Source: Nymphaea colorata
Taxonomy: Eukaryota > Streptophyta > Magnoliopsida > Nymphaeales > Nymphaeaceae
Direction of reading: 5' to 3'
DNA length: 64,000 nt
NCBI RefSeq assembly: GCF_008831285.2
Contig: NC_045150.1
Span: 7,824,001-7,888,000, forward strand
The notes under the pieces were generated by a model. It worked only from the letters and a program-made list of their open reading frames with translations. It ran no database searches and was not told the origin of the DNA. The translations under genes were made by a program, and so were the position numbers. Shown in pieces: positions 14,480 to 33,689 of the stretch (positions are counted from its first letter, which is position 1; every line of letters starts with the position of its first letter).

Positions 14480-16210
14480 ATGCGTTTCACATCATTCATG
14501 TCATTTTTTTTTCATCGTAGGCCATTCAGATAACCTGTTTCTCTTTCTGTTAAAGTGTGTTACTTCGTCATCTGCCCAACAATTCCACGAGAAAAAACCA
14601 ACTCCTTTTGCCAATCTCCCGCTGATCTTAAATATTTCCATCTTCTCTAGTACTACCTGATGGTTAACGCGTACTGATGTCTGCGAACATACTTAATGTT
14701 ATATCATCTGATGCATCTTTTTGACCCATAAGTTGTTCTGTTGTGTAAAGTTGCGAGCGGTGGGTTTGTTGCGGCTATGAAGATCGAATATTCAAAGTGA
14801 GCATTGTTCGTATGATCAATACATCGGTTGGACCCATTTCTCTTTGCAACAATCTTTTGTGTTGGTAACTATACAAGTTAACTTTATAAGTGTTACTAGC
14901 ATTATGTGGTCACCGGACGTACATTTTATGGTATTGATGAACAACATCGACCAAGTTAAGCGTACAAATGTGTAGGAATTTATTTGGACTGTCGAATTGT
15001 TGGGATTTACATCCGGAATATTGCAATTTCTGAAACAAAGTATTGAGTGTTGAATCATACACTTGCCAAAATCAAACCACCGTTATTTCCCCTTTCCATT
15101 TTAACGATTGGTGACCTTGGAAAGACCAAAATTAGCCAGTTTCAATTACTTGGCAGAAACGCCAAACTCAGCATTCTAAGATTGCGGGATTAAAATCAAA
15201 TGCCTCTTTTGCCAATATATATATATATATATATATATATAGGCCTGAGATTTCCATCAGACATGTGAACTAGAGACATTAAAAATCGGATTTTAATTCG
15301 CCATCTTGAAATTGTTTTTGTACTAGATCGTAAAATTGTACTCTGTACCAATTAACAACAGGCTTTTATATATTTTCTATGTCTCTAAATGGATATATTG
15401 GGAACCGTGTCTGGTGTATAGTAAGACCGACCTGCGAACATCCATACAAATGTCTGTCAGTTGAATATTGGTCTTCATTTCTGGGCCTCTAATTAAGATG
15501 CAAGTCCATGCATACCTTTTCTTATAATACAAGCTTTATACAACCACCACACGCGTTTGGTGGGTAGAGAGTAGAGATAAGGAGAATGTGAAAGTTGTCA
15601 ACCTAGCTAGCTGCAGGACAAGATTTCAGTTTCAAACCTTGTCATTCTCTTAATTTGCGCCAACTTTTCTTTGGTGTTGGTGGTGGTGTTGCTGTTGTCC
15701 GCATATGGCTTGGTGGTAGGCGCTCACTTTAGTGCAAAAACGAATACAGGTCCAGTGCAAGTATACAAAAAAGGGAATGAGTTTCTCAAGCATTAATGGA
15801 TGTGGGATTTGAACCATGAATTGGATTAGGATTCGAATTAACAAGCTCCACAGGGGTTGAGTTGTCAAGCAGCCTAGTTTTTAAAACAAGCTGTCCACTG
15901 CATGTAACAGGTAGCTTCAATTATTGAACTACTAAGACATGAACAGTACAGTTAAAGCATAAACGGAGCAAGTCTGCACTACTCGTAATGCACAGAAAAG
16001 AAAATGATCGAGTCTGCAGGGAAAGGCGCAGGTGGAACCTGTTTAGTTGAGATGGTTGTCCCCTTCCCAATAAGACAATCACCGCCTTCACACAAGTAGT
16101 GCAAAATGGAACGCCTTCTTTGACCCTTTATACGATCGGTTTCACAACAGTCAATCACCTCCAATGTCCATCAACACAAAGTCCGAAGGGAAAAAGGAAT
16201 ATGACTGAAC
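14480..16210 (+). repeat. Segmental-duplication module, copy R3
   Basis: Collinear with R4 and R2, and with R1 as its reverse complement. The first part (14485-14600) matches 22905-23015, and 15510-15660 matches 7440-7590 and 23715-23870. The end (15900-16200) matches 24030-24300. It lies on the 5' side of PRX-B. No credible gene. Confidence 0.75.
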
Positions 16211-17100
16211 TAATGATATATAATTCATAAAGGGGATGACCGATCTTCCAAGTTGGTACCCCAATCATTGGACGGAGGCTAAAAATAAGTCAAGAAAGCT
16301 CAACACAGCTACCTGCAAAGTGGCTCGGAAGGTAAACGCATGGTAAATAGGCGCCTCAACCGGAAGCTGGTCACTGGCCCATCTCTCTACGACACCTACC
16401 CCTTTAACAGTGAGCCAAGCCCATCTTAGGGGCAGTGGTGGAGCTAGAAATTTTTTATCAAAAGCGCACTTGACTTAGTGGGTTGGATGCCTATAAGACA
16501 TTGATGTTGACTGAACCCAGGTCCCACTCCTTCTTAATAAAAATTTTCAAGGAGTTGTGTTAGTTGACATGGGCAACAGCCCTCACGAGCTCACACGTAA
16601 GTCCGCTACTGCTTAGGGATGGGTCAAGAAAACACATGTCAAACACCAGTCATGGTGCATGGTGCACCCTCATGCACAACCCTTTCTCTCTCGCCTGCAG
16701 GGATTGCATGCCCCCATAACAAGATTTACGTGGAAAGAAGTGACTTTACATCTTTTAACTGTTCCTTTTGCAATGGAACACAATAGATAAGTGCTTAATA
16801 ATTATTTCCTCATGATCAACATTTTCTTCATATGGATGTAATCTGATTTGATTGGATGACAGTAATACGATTGTCATGGTCCATTCTTTGTCTTTTTTGT
16901 TCCGTAACAACCGGAAGGAAGCCATCCCTTTTATTGAATGAGAATATTTGCAAACAAAACTGCAAAACATAAAAAAGGAACCAAGATATTTTGTACTCAG
17001 AATGAAGCAGAGTTTGTGCTGTCATAAGGTCGACTAGGACCCAAAACACGTATTCTCTAAAGCACATCTATGATTGCTCGGAATGAACCAAAAATCTACA
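16211..17100. repeat. Distal part of the B unit, duplicated at 24330-25130
   Basis: The interval 16740-16990 aligns with 24840-25080 over long stretches, with the same order of landmarks. The tandem unit shared by PRX-B and PRX-C therefore continues past R3. Between the matching parts, about 16430-16600 resembles the dispersed AT-rich element seen elsewhere. No gene seen. Confidence 0.6.
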
Positions 17101-17309
17101 TTTTCTTTTGAAATTAACTCGAAGCACTCGAGCCCAGCCCCTTGGTTTGAAATAAGCAGGAACTTTTAACAAGGTTGTCAAAAAAACAGAGTTCAACATC
17201 TGATTCTCTAGCAAGATTGTGTCCTCACTATGGATTTGAGACCCCGTTTAGATTGTTTATGCAGCAGAGTTCCAGTAAGGCATAAGCCTGCCACTTCTAA
17301 AGCTACATG

Positions 17310-18740
17310 AGAACCGTCTCATGAAATATCATCGTAGTTATAGACATATCAAACTCTTTATAATCGTCAATATTGGCCAGCACAATACAACCAGAATCCT
17401 TTCCCCCCTGCCTAACAGCATCATTGGGTTTAAAAAGGGTTTTCTCATCAAATGCGACATCATGGGATACAAAAAAAAAAGTTTTGATTCAAATTATAGC
17501 AGCGATAACCATTTTTGAAGACAAATATCTCAAGAAAAGGACATTTTTTTGGCCTTGTAACTTAAGTTGTCATTTCCTTGTTTTTTAGTATAAACTATTT
17601 ATCCAAAAATTCTCATGTGGTCAAGTTTAATTTTCGCTTGCAAGAAGATTTCATGGGGAGACTTCTCATTCTATTGTAAAGGTTGTTCTTCAATGAGCTT
17701 CCACCAATCCTCATCCTCATCAGAACGTCCTGCACAATGATTAGTGGGAGTCAAAATAACTTGGCAATTGAGATCCCTTCTTATTATAGAAACTAAAGAC
17801 AAATTAGAGGCAAGGCCAGACAAGTGTAACACTTTAGATTTGTGATCATGATTAAAATGATATCTCTCCAATACCCTTAACCTGCTTTGAAGAACCATCA
17901 GCTATATCTCACAGATTTAGACATGTTTTTTGCATCATGTGCAGTACCTTTTGGGGCGATTTCCCTCCGATTTGAGTCTCTTCCTTTGTCGATCACTTGA
18001 TAGACTAATTTGCCTCGCTCTTCACTAGGCTTGGAGAGATCTCCAATCACATATTAAAAGCTTAGATTTACCGCTGAGGTAGAGCCGGACAGATTTTGAC
18101 CATGCTAAATAACTGGTGCCATTTAACAGAACGGACGCAATCTTGTTTGCAAGAATAGTTTGTTCCTGCAAGTGCAGAGCAATCTTTTCCATGCCCCACC
18201 CTGTTTGAGTTGTTCTCCACCATGGAAGGAACTCATCAAGACATAAGAGATAAGAAGGAAAAAGAGTACTGTGGCTTTTGTTTGAGTGTGGAGCATTTAT
18301 GTTATTTTTCCGCTTTGCGGGTTTTGCCCTAATCCCATGTCTATGAGGGCATAGTTTTGGCTTGTACTTTGTAATTTTTTACAATATTAAACACCGTTCT
18401 GTGTGACAGCTATGGACGTAGAAAAACATTGTTTCCGAACCACTTAAATCTTTGTGTTTTTTCTCTTTTTCGGACTTCTATTCTTTTAGTGATTAAGAGT
18501 GTGAGAGCGAGCTTAACATTGGATACCATGGAGAAAGAAAAAAGATGTCCTACATCCACGAAGGACAGAACACAACTGTAGACGATTTTCATCAAGTCAC
18601 CATTTACGGGAGTACAAACGAAATCTAATAATTCTACAAAAAATGTGGAGATTGTGATCTTGAAGCACAAAGGAAATGAGATAATTAAGGATAAACTGTT
18701 CAACTTTAAACTGGGCTATCAAGGTACGATCTCTGTCGTT
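17310..18740 (-). mobile_element. Copia retrotransposon remnant (C unit copy)
   Basis: Paralogous copy of the 9490-12240 remnant with large internal deletions. 17330-17650 matches about 9490-9815, 17660-17930 matches the protease region near 10460-10700, and 17940-18130 matches parts of 11025-11800. Around 18505-18535 the - strand reads CCATGGTATCCA, which resembles a degenerate plant copia primer-binding site next to an LTR end. 18533 to about 18740 would then be the 5' LTR. Non-functional. Confidence 0.65.
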
Positions 18741-19070
18741 CAGAAGGGCTTAGTGGCTCATGCATGCTCCCTATTCATAGATTAATTAAATTAGCTTCAT
18801 GCAACAAGAAAGATGCCACGTTGAACAGTACTTCAAAATCTTTTATATTTCTATATAGATCATTTATGCTTACCTCCTGTAGTATCATTAAACTCAGGAT
18901 TCACATGAGATTATGGCTAGAGCACATTGACTCAGATTCCCCCACATCGATGATACACATAATGACTCTTCGTTATAGAGAAGGGATAGGAAAAGAAATT
19001 TTCTGGAAAAGACAAAAGTACCCCTCACGTGTTTACATGGGAGGTGCCAAATACGAGTGCTCGTGATTTC

Positions 19071-20376
<1,306 letters not shown>

Positions 20377-20487
20377 CTCGATCGGAGCAACTGAAAGCGA
20401 CTCGACTCAAAGAAGCTGTTGCTGCTTGCTAGCTAGCTTTCTTGAGTGGTGAGATGATGCGGTGCTACCAAGATGCTCATCCTTTCC

Positions 20488-20497
20488 TTTATATAAA
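20488..20497 (-). promoter_or_regulatory. TATA box of PRX-C
   Basis: TTTATATAAA about 112 bp upstream of the PRX-C ATG, conserved in all three copies. In the leader only the arm nearer the TATA box survives, with one change, so the hairpin found in A and B is lost. Confidence 0.75.
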
Positions 20498-20529
20498 TTC
20501 GGGGGTCGGCAGCCAGCCCGGCCCCTGCC

Positions 20530-22278
20530 CCTGCCCCTACGTCTAAGACTTGAAAATTTTATTGTTTCTCCTCCACAAATCTTCCGGCCTTGTATGATGC
20601 TTCTGCCTGCAAAATTTTAAGTATATTTGAACAACGACCACATAATATTTTTTTTTCTAGTGTCTTTTAGCTGCGCCCTTTTAGACCAATTGCAACATTA
20701 ATCTCGGTGGCTCTTCTTAATATTATATATTTTTTATGATCAGAATGAGTGTTAGTTTATTTATTATTCGACTGAGACAGCTTTGATGTATACATATATC
20801 CGGCTTTCTTTAGAATAATGATCATTAATTCGTCAACCTTCAAAAGTCAAGATTCATACCCCTTTAACGTCAATCTGTCTCTCTCATTTCATGGGGTCAG
20901 CGATTGCGTTCTGCACACAAATTCGTGAAGTGCGCGAGGGAACCACGCCGACGCCATGTCGATCGACGTCGACCCTATAGTTAAGTTCACGTCGATCACC
21001 ACAAAGTTAGAAATTTTTGATCAAGAGGGTTGAATTAAAGTTTTTAAATTTTGATATGCATCAAAATATCGTTTTTTAAAATTTTTATATAAAACAAGTA
21101 AATTTTTTTAAAATTTATATCTGCTTTTTTTAAAAAAAATTTAAGGTCGGCCCATGGGGCTCCATGGTTCCGCCCTTAATTACCATTGATTGTTATTAAT
21201 GTGTCTTACTGTAATGGGCTCTGGGGATTTAATTGCATACAGCGGGTGGTGCATGCAAGACATGCACGGAAAAAAAGTGAAATGCACCGGAAAAAAAAAA
21301 AAGAAATGCACCTGAAAATAAAGGAAAGGGTAATAAAGTGTTCTGCATATATTTTTCAAAAGAAATGTTTTGCAGACTTTTGATTTTTTTGACTAATTTT
21401 TTATTTTATCTTTACAGAAGGCATTCCTTTTCACTGATGAAGAGTACCTTGGTCATTACACTCTCCATCACATAATTTTTTATGCACCGGGAGGTGCATG
21501 TAACCTGCTTCTGATTTATTCTCTAATCAGATTCGATCATAGAGAGAGTATTGAGTTTATTGGATTCATGTTGGACAACGGATGCACCTGACCCATATAT
21601 TGAGGTTCTCACCGCCACCTTCAAGTTCGCTTCACACAAAAATCAGACCTTTTAATCTTTTTCTCAAGTAAGTAAATGAAAAAAAAAAAAAACATTTTAG
21701 AGGAGGAGTATGAAAAAGACTGGTGATAAGGAATATGGAATAATCGGATATATCCCGCACAAGTCAAGGAAAAGGCAATTAAGCCGATATGAAACGTTTG
21801 GTAACATGGACTCCTCTTTGAAATCTAGTTATCGGAAACTTCAACTTGAAAGAATCACATCAATGAACCTATTTTTCATAAACTAATTTTTATCATATAC
21901 TTAAGTTACTCACTTTCATGTTTTTTAATTTATTTATTTTTTCTTTATTGGTATCACTTGTATTGTACCTACTCTTATAATTGTTTTTATATAAATATAA
22001 TCTTGAATTCCAGGCTTCTTCCCTTCGGAATTATGTGCCTATTTTGCACCCTGGTAACTCTATATTGGCTTCCAAGCGCCGCACCGACAACATGATAAAA
22101 CTTGGAAGCGTGGGACCAAGAGTCAGGAAAGGATGCAGCGGCCGTATCATGTGGGAAAGCCCTGGCGTGCAACAAAAGAGAGCCCAGCTCTGAACCCCTT
22201 TGTTAACCTCAACTGCTTCGGCGTATAACATTGTTACTTTTTTCAATTTAATAAATATTTAAAAAAATTCAATCTGAT

Positions 22279-22309
<31 letters not shown>

Positions 22310-22889
22310 ACCCACATCAGTCCAGTACCGTCCCAGCACCCATACGGTCCAATACTTATATAGACATGATACTAGAGACAGTTGTAAGACGAATGAAAAT
22401 TGATGATTTCAATGAAGGATATTTGAAGCTAGTTGGCTGACTCATGGGGTTGGCTTGAGAATCACCTACTCCGATTGGTAGAAAATGTGGCCACGCGTCA
22501 AGGTTAGCCTAGCTCGTCCCTGACTTGGTTCGACTCACCGGATTTGAGTTATTTTAAAATTCGATCGAGTCGACCAGTCAACTCACTGATTCATTGACCC
22601 TACCATCTGCCAATCTGAGTTCTGAGTTCAAGTCATGGGTTTCCCAACTATGATTTGAAGAGATGCAAGTTCTGTGCCCAGGACCCAAACATGAACTCTA
22701 CAAGTAGTAGGGCATGAGCACCATGTTACCTCCTTGGGTTCACTTTCATCCAAATTTTGTTCTTTTGAATCAAGTTGTTGCCAATTTCCATGGTCAATTA
22801 ATGGGTGCACTGCTGTCACTGTTAAAATGTGAACAGCTACCATAATTGATCACCCATAACCAATTTACGTTAAAGGAACTAAAAACAAA
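20530..22889. other. PRX-C upstream flank with transposon debris; no gene
   Basis: Up to about 20970 it aligns with the promoters of PRX-A and PRX-B. About 20990-21180 is an AT-rich dispersed element ending in a GGTTCCGCCCTT-like terminus. About 22000-22200 is the inverted counterpart of 3397-3620. An (AT)n run lies at about 22280-22306. About 22440-22620 is low-complexity sequence rich in GAGTC/GACTC words. Most of this is extra relative to the B unit. Confidence 0.55.
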
Positions 22890-24340
22890 ATTTTGGCAAG
22901 GCTAGGGAGTAGTTTCACATCATTCATGTCAAAATTTTTTATCATTATTTTCCATTCAATAACATGTTTCTATGAAAGTGTGGCACTTCGTCATCTCCCC
23001 AGCAATTCCATAAGAATTGTGCAGCTTTTTCACGGATTCGAAGCACGAAAAAAAAAAAAAAGTAAAACTCATTTTGCCAATGACTACATTTATCTCTTCA
23101 CTTATTTTAAGACTCTGTGATTCGAATCCATTTCCTCTTTTGCAAAAAAGAAAGAAAGAAAGAAAGAAAAACCAGAATCTAATATGTTAATTCGAGACTT
23201 GGGTCAGAATACCTTAAGGGTATGTTTGGCAGCAGTGGCACATCGTTATTGTCTCATGAATTTATACTAAAAAACAGAACAAATTCATGAAATGTTGAAA
23301 CAAATGTTGTTTTAATTTTTGAGGCAGGTTCATGGAAGAGTAACATTGTATTATTGTTGCCGGTATAAATTTAGCTTAAAAATTGAAGCAGATTTTTGAA
23401 ATACAACATATTTTAATCTTTGTAACAGATTTATAAAAGACTCACAAAATGTTCTGTTTATCAAACAACCTCTAAATTCCATCTTGCATATAAAGTGTGG
23501 AAGTTAATAATCTGATTTTAATTCGCCAGTCTTGAACTTAGATTTGTACTAAGAACGTAAAATTGTACCGTCCAATTAACAACAGGCTCGTACATATTTT
23601 TCTTGTCCCCAAATGGATATACTGGGAATCGTATCTGGGGTATAGTAAAACCGACCTCTTGGCATCCACACATAAATGTCTGTGGATTGACGATTGGTCT
23701 ATATTTTGTGGCTAAGTCAACTCATACCTTTTGTTATAATACAAGCTTTATACAACCACCACATACATGCGGTGGGTAAAGATAAGGAGAATGTGAAAGG
23801 TGTCAAGCTAGCTAGCTGGAGGACAAGAATTCAGTTTCAATCCTTGTCATTCACTTAATTTGCGCCAACTTTTCGTTGGTGTTGTCCTCATAAGGCTCAG
23901 TGAGAGCTGTTCACTTTAGTAAAAAGATACAAGTCCAGTGCAAACACTCTTAGCAGTTCAATAATCGAAGCCACTGACTACTTGTTATATATATATATAT
24001 ATATGTGTGTGTAACAAGTAGTCAGTGGCTTCGATTATTGAACTGCTAAGACATAAATGGTACGATTATACAAGTATATTAGAACGGAGCAAGTCTGCAC
24101 TACTCGTAATGCACACGACCGAGCCAACTGGGAAAGGTGCATGTGGGTGTTAGTTGGGATGGTTGTCTCCTTCCTAATAATACAATCACCGCCTTCACAC
24201 AAGTAGTGGAAAATGAATAGAACGCCTTCTTTGACCCTTACATGCTCTCTTTCACAAGTGTCAATCTCCTCCAATGTCCTTCAACACAAAGTCCAAAAAA
24301 TAAAAAAAGAACATGACTGAATTAATGATATATAATTCAT
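22890..24340 (+). repeat. Segmental-duplication module, copy R4
   Basis: Aligns with R3 (14480-16210) in the same orientation and with R1 inverted. It lies on the 5' side of PRX-C. An extra stretch at about 23215-23475 with a GGTATGTTTGG-like start and a CAAACAACCTC-like end looks like a small TIR element inserted in this copy. Confidence 0.75.
23948..24051. repeat. 40-bp perfect palindrome with AT/GT loop
   Basis: Arms 23948-23987 and 24012-24051 are exact reverse complements over 40 bp, separated by 24 bp of TA/TG repeat. Homologous positions in R1 and R3 carry only the 24012-24051 arm, so the other arm arose by a local inverted duplication. Confidence 0.9.
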
Positions 24341-25130
24341 AAAGGAATGACCGATCTTCCAACTTGGTACCCCAATTGTTGGACGGATGCTACAAATAAG
24401 TCAGTGTTGATACGAAAGCTCAACACAGCTGTATTAGAAGCAAAAAGGAAAAAATATATAGTAAGGTGTTTCTTGGATTGTAGGCCCAAGTTGGTTATAT
24501 GCACATACCTAATACTTTTAGATGACACATACCTTCCTTTAAGAGTGGGTCTACGCAGGGTGCATCCCGATGCAGGTAAATTTTTACAAAATTTACTTAG
24601 CTGCTACTACTTCGACCGGCAGGCGACAAGTGTAGGAAAGTGAACCAGATATAAAGAAACCGTTTGATAATGATCTGCTACCCTGATTAGATGCAACCAG
24701 CTGAGAGAATATTAATTAGTTAATGCTTTTTTGTATGGAGAGCATTGGTATAAAAGCTTCTCAATTGGTTTCTTTTCTTCTTTTTTGAGAGATTTTGCTT
24801 CAGTTGGAATGTCGTTGCTTTGTGTGTCGTTGTGGAAGGAAGTAACTCAACTTCTTTCTATGGTTCCCTTTGCAATGGAACCCAACAGACAAACGCTCAA
24901 TAATTATTTCCTCATAATCGGCATTCTCTTCATATGGATGTAATCTGATTTTGATTGGACGACAATAATACGATATCTCTGATGGTGCATTTTGTGTCTT
25001 TCTTGTTCCGCAACAACCGGGAAGAAGGCCATCCCTTTTATTGAATAAGAATATTTGCAAACGAAAGTGAAAACATACAAAATTAAAAAGAAAAAGAAAA
25101 AAATGGAACCAATTTTTTTTTTTTATTACA
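24341..25130. repeat. Distal part of the C unit, duplicate of 16220-17100
   Basis: 24840-25080 aligns with 16740-16990. Marks the right-hand extent of the second tandem unit. No gene seen. Confidence 0.6.
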
Positions 25131-26049
25131 GAGAATGATAGTGTGGACGAAAACAAATGTCAACACATTGAGATTCATGGGTGCATAAAAACCTTTCCTT
25201 CTCATGCATATATGTTGTGCATGAAGATGAGGACCCTCACTATTCATCTTTACAATGGTGCCACTTCATGCATGGCACACTGTCATGCTATAAGAATGAC
25301 AATTATGTATATTCATAGTGTATATTCATGTTTCACTTCATGAATAGAAACATGTAGTGACATAGAGTTATGTTACTAAATGTTATTAGTGACCAAGATA
25401 TTGCATCACAATTGCCACTGATTGGTGTTCATTGATCCTTCTTGTGCCATTGCTAATTGACACATAGAAAGCACCACTAATAATTATTGTTATTCCTCAT
25501 TTTCTAAAGAATTCAAAGATGTAAGTCCTATATACTATGCTTCAAATCAAGACTATGGGTTAAGAATAGATTATTTATAATTTAAGCATGCTAAGACATC
25601 ACTCTTTGATGATATGTACTTTTAGTCCTATGCTTATGCTTCAGTTATTAATTAAACTTACATGAACCGTAACATTTGGGAATTTCAATCATACGGACAA
25701 ATTTATTTTTAAGAGTGGATTGCTTATGATTAGGCGATTATAATTTTAGTAGATACCTTTTCGGATGCGTGTTTGGCAACGCGGACGTTTTATCCTTGGA
25801 TGTGCTGCAGGAAGGCATCCTCCAAGAATAAACGTGCCCCTCTCAAAAAAGGCAACTTTTTTAGTTTTTCGTTTGGTCTTTATGGGATTTTTTTTAACAA
25901 TTTCTCATTCAAACAGTTAGATAAGGGTTGCACAGCTTTTTATTGGATTAGAAAAATATTATAAAACTCATTTCTGGCCATCTCTCAATGACCTGAAATC
26001 CATTGTCTTCACTTCTTGGTTTCAAAGTATTGAGATTACTAATTGATTA
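25131..26049. other. Intergenic, nothing recognised
   Basis: AT-rich sequence without recognisable ORFs, repeats or RNA genes. Confidence 0.5.
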
Positions 26050-26940
26050 GTGCATGCATTCACCTGTACGTGACACAAGTGTTATATGGGTGCTTTCTTT
26101 TCACCTATAGCTTGTTCGCTCGTATAAATCTTCACCGATTGTTGTGTTCTTGAAGATTGAATATTCAAATTGAGTGTTTGTTATATATATATTATCAATA
26201 CATTCGTTGATGGAATACATTTTTCTTCGCTTCAAATCTTTCACGTTGGTAATGTTGTTAAAGTCAGATTGAAGTATGTTACTAGTGAAGCATTGGCATT
26301 AATAGGTGCATTCAGTTTGTTGACTGAACGGCCTCAACCAAGCTAGGAGTACAAAAGTGTAGGAATCAGGGCAGCTGAATGTATTGGAATTCAAATCCAA
26401 ATCAGGTCTTGTAGGAGAAAACTGGCGAAAGAGCGACTTAAGTGTTGACTTATTCTCATCCTAATAAAATCAAGCCACCTTTATTTCCGCAATTTCACTT
26501 TAATGGATGGTGACTGCAAAGAATATAGGGTCGAAATGTAGCTAGTTTAGAGATCCAGCTAGAGGAGAAATTGACGCCCCAGGAGTTTAAAATGGAAACT
26601 GACCGCTTCACTTATCGAAGTACAGCTAAGACGAACAATAATGCATGGATCTCCATGTAAGAGGCGCAATGGGGGACCCTTTTTATTAACTAAGGTTGTT
26701 GTTGTCACCTTCACACAATGCACTCACCACCTTCAAGTGTGAAATGAGTGGCTTCCCTTTTTTGACCAAAACTGTTATCACTTTCACCGAAGACAAGCAT
26801 CTCCAAGTATCCATCACAAAGTCCAGAAAAGCCAAATAGAAAAGAAAAGTAAACAAATGATACTTCATGAAGGGGATGACTAACCTTCCAAGTTGGTAGT
26901 CAATGAAAGAAGATGGAAAAGAAGAAGTCAACATCGATCA
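26050..26940 (+). repeat. Segmental-duplication module, copy R5 (degenerate)
   Basis: The most diverged and shortened copy. 26150-26400 matches the R2/R3 stretch 6725-6985 / 14770-15030, and 26690-26830 matches the R3/R4 stretch ending near 16160 / 24280. The middle is deleted. No peroxidase gene remains nearby. Confidence 0.6.
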
Positions 26941-27959
26941 GGGAACTCAACGCGGCAGTAAGTGGATCCGCAAGTACAAATGATATTGAAGATAATGCAG
27001 ATGCATAAGAACTTCCGTGACATACAAATTCAGTAGAAAGATCGTTTAGTTCACTTTCTGTTGGATCTTAAATACTCATACAATTCTATAAGAGGGTAAA
27101 TACTTTTGTTGGATACCTTACCATCAATCAGAAAATTATATTTTCCAATTCATTCACGAGAAGAAAATCACATCTAAACCAAACTCATGCCTTCAACTGA
27201 TCATATTGGTCTTGCTGTTGTCAGTTCAGAAATACAGAAAAAAAAGGAAGAAACAATAAAACGTTTTAAACCTATTGTTAAATAGGTACTCGTACTTGAA
27301 GAGCAAGTATATTGGTCCAGTTCTGGTCTTAATTTCTGCAAAACCATTAGATTTGGCCACTTGTGTTCCTAAAGAAAGTCTAACTATATTGGTTCTGTTC
27401 TGGTTCTAATATCTGCAAAACCATTAGATATTTTGGCCACTTGTGTTGCTAAAGAAAATCTATTTGTATAACAGGCGGTTATTAACTGTAATAAGTCCTC
27501 TCCTTAAGTGGGTCTGGATCCAAATTATCGTGGGTGGATCCAAGATCCAAGAACCCAACAGTAATTTATTGATTTATGCGTACTAATTCAAGGGTTAATT
27601 CTCAATGAACACTATAAGTATGTAGCCAAACTCGATCAAAACAAGTTGAGTAGTAGCAGCAACTGGAGAGCCGTCATTCTCAAACAAAAGAACACACGTA
27701 GGCACACGCTTGGGGATTTAAGATAGAAGTGAGCTTGTAATTAGGTTATGGTTTGTCACAAGAAACTGGAAGGGACTAGAAAATCCAATTGAACTTCAAC
27801 GTCACTCTGTATCAACACTACGGAATCCACTTGGCCCCAGGAAGGGGCAGGCCCTTGGATACAGAATATTTCATCACACATATTTGTGACATATATTTAT
27901 GAAAAATTATCGTGCAAAGATAAATAAATCACCCCACTGAAAATTACGTCGATTTTCAG
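26941..27959. other. Intergenic 3' of the 4CL-like gene
   Basis: No gene. A pair of similar stretches (about 27295-27360 and 27375-27450) forms a short imperfect direct repeat. The 3' UTR of the 4CL-like gene should occupy the right-hand part. Confidence 0.5.
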
Positions 27960-33689
<5,730 letters not shown>

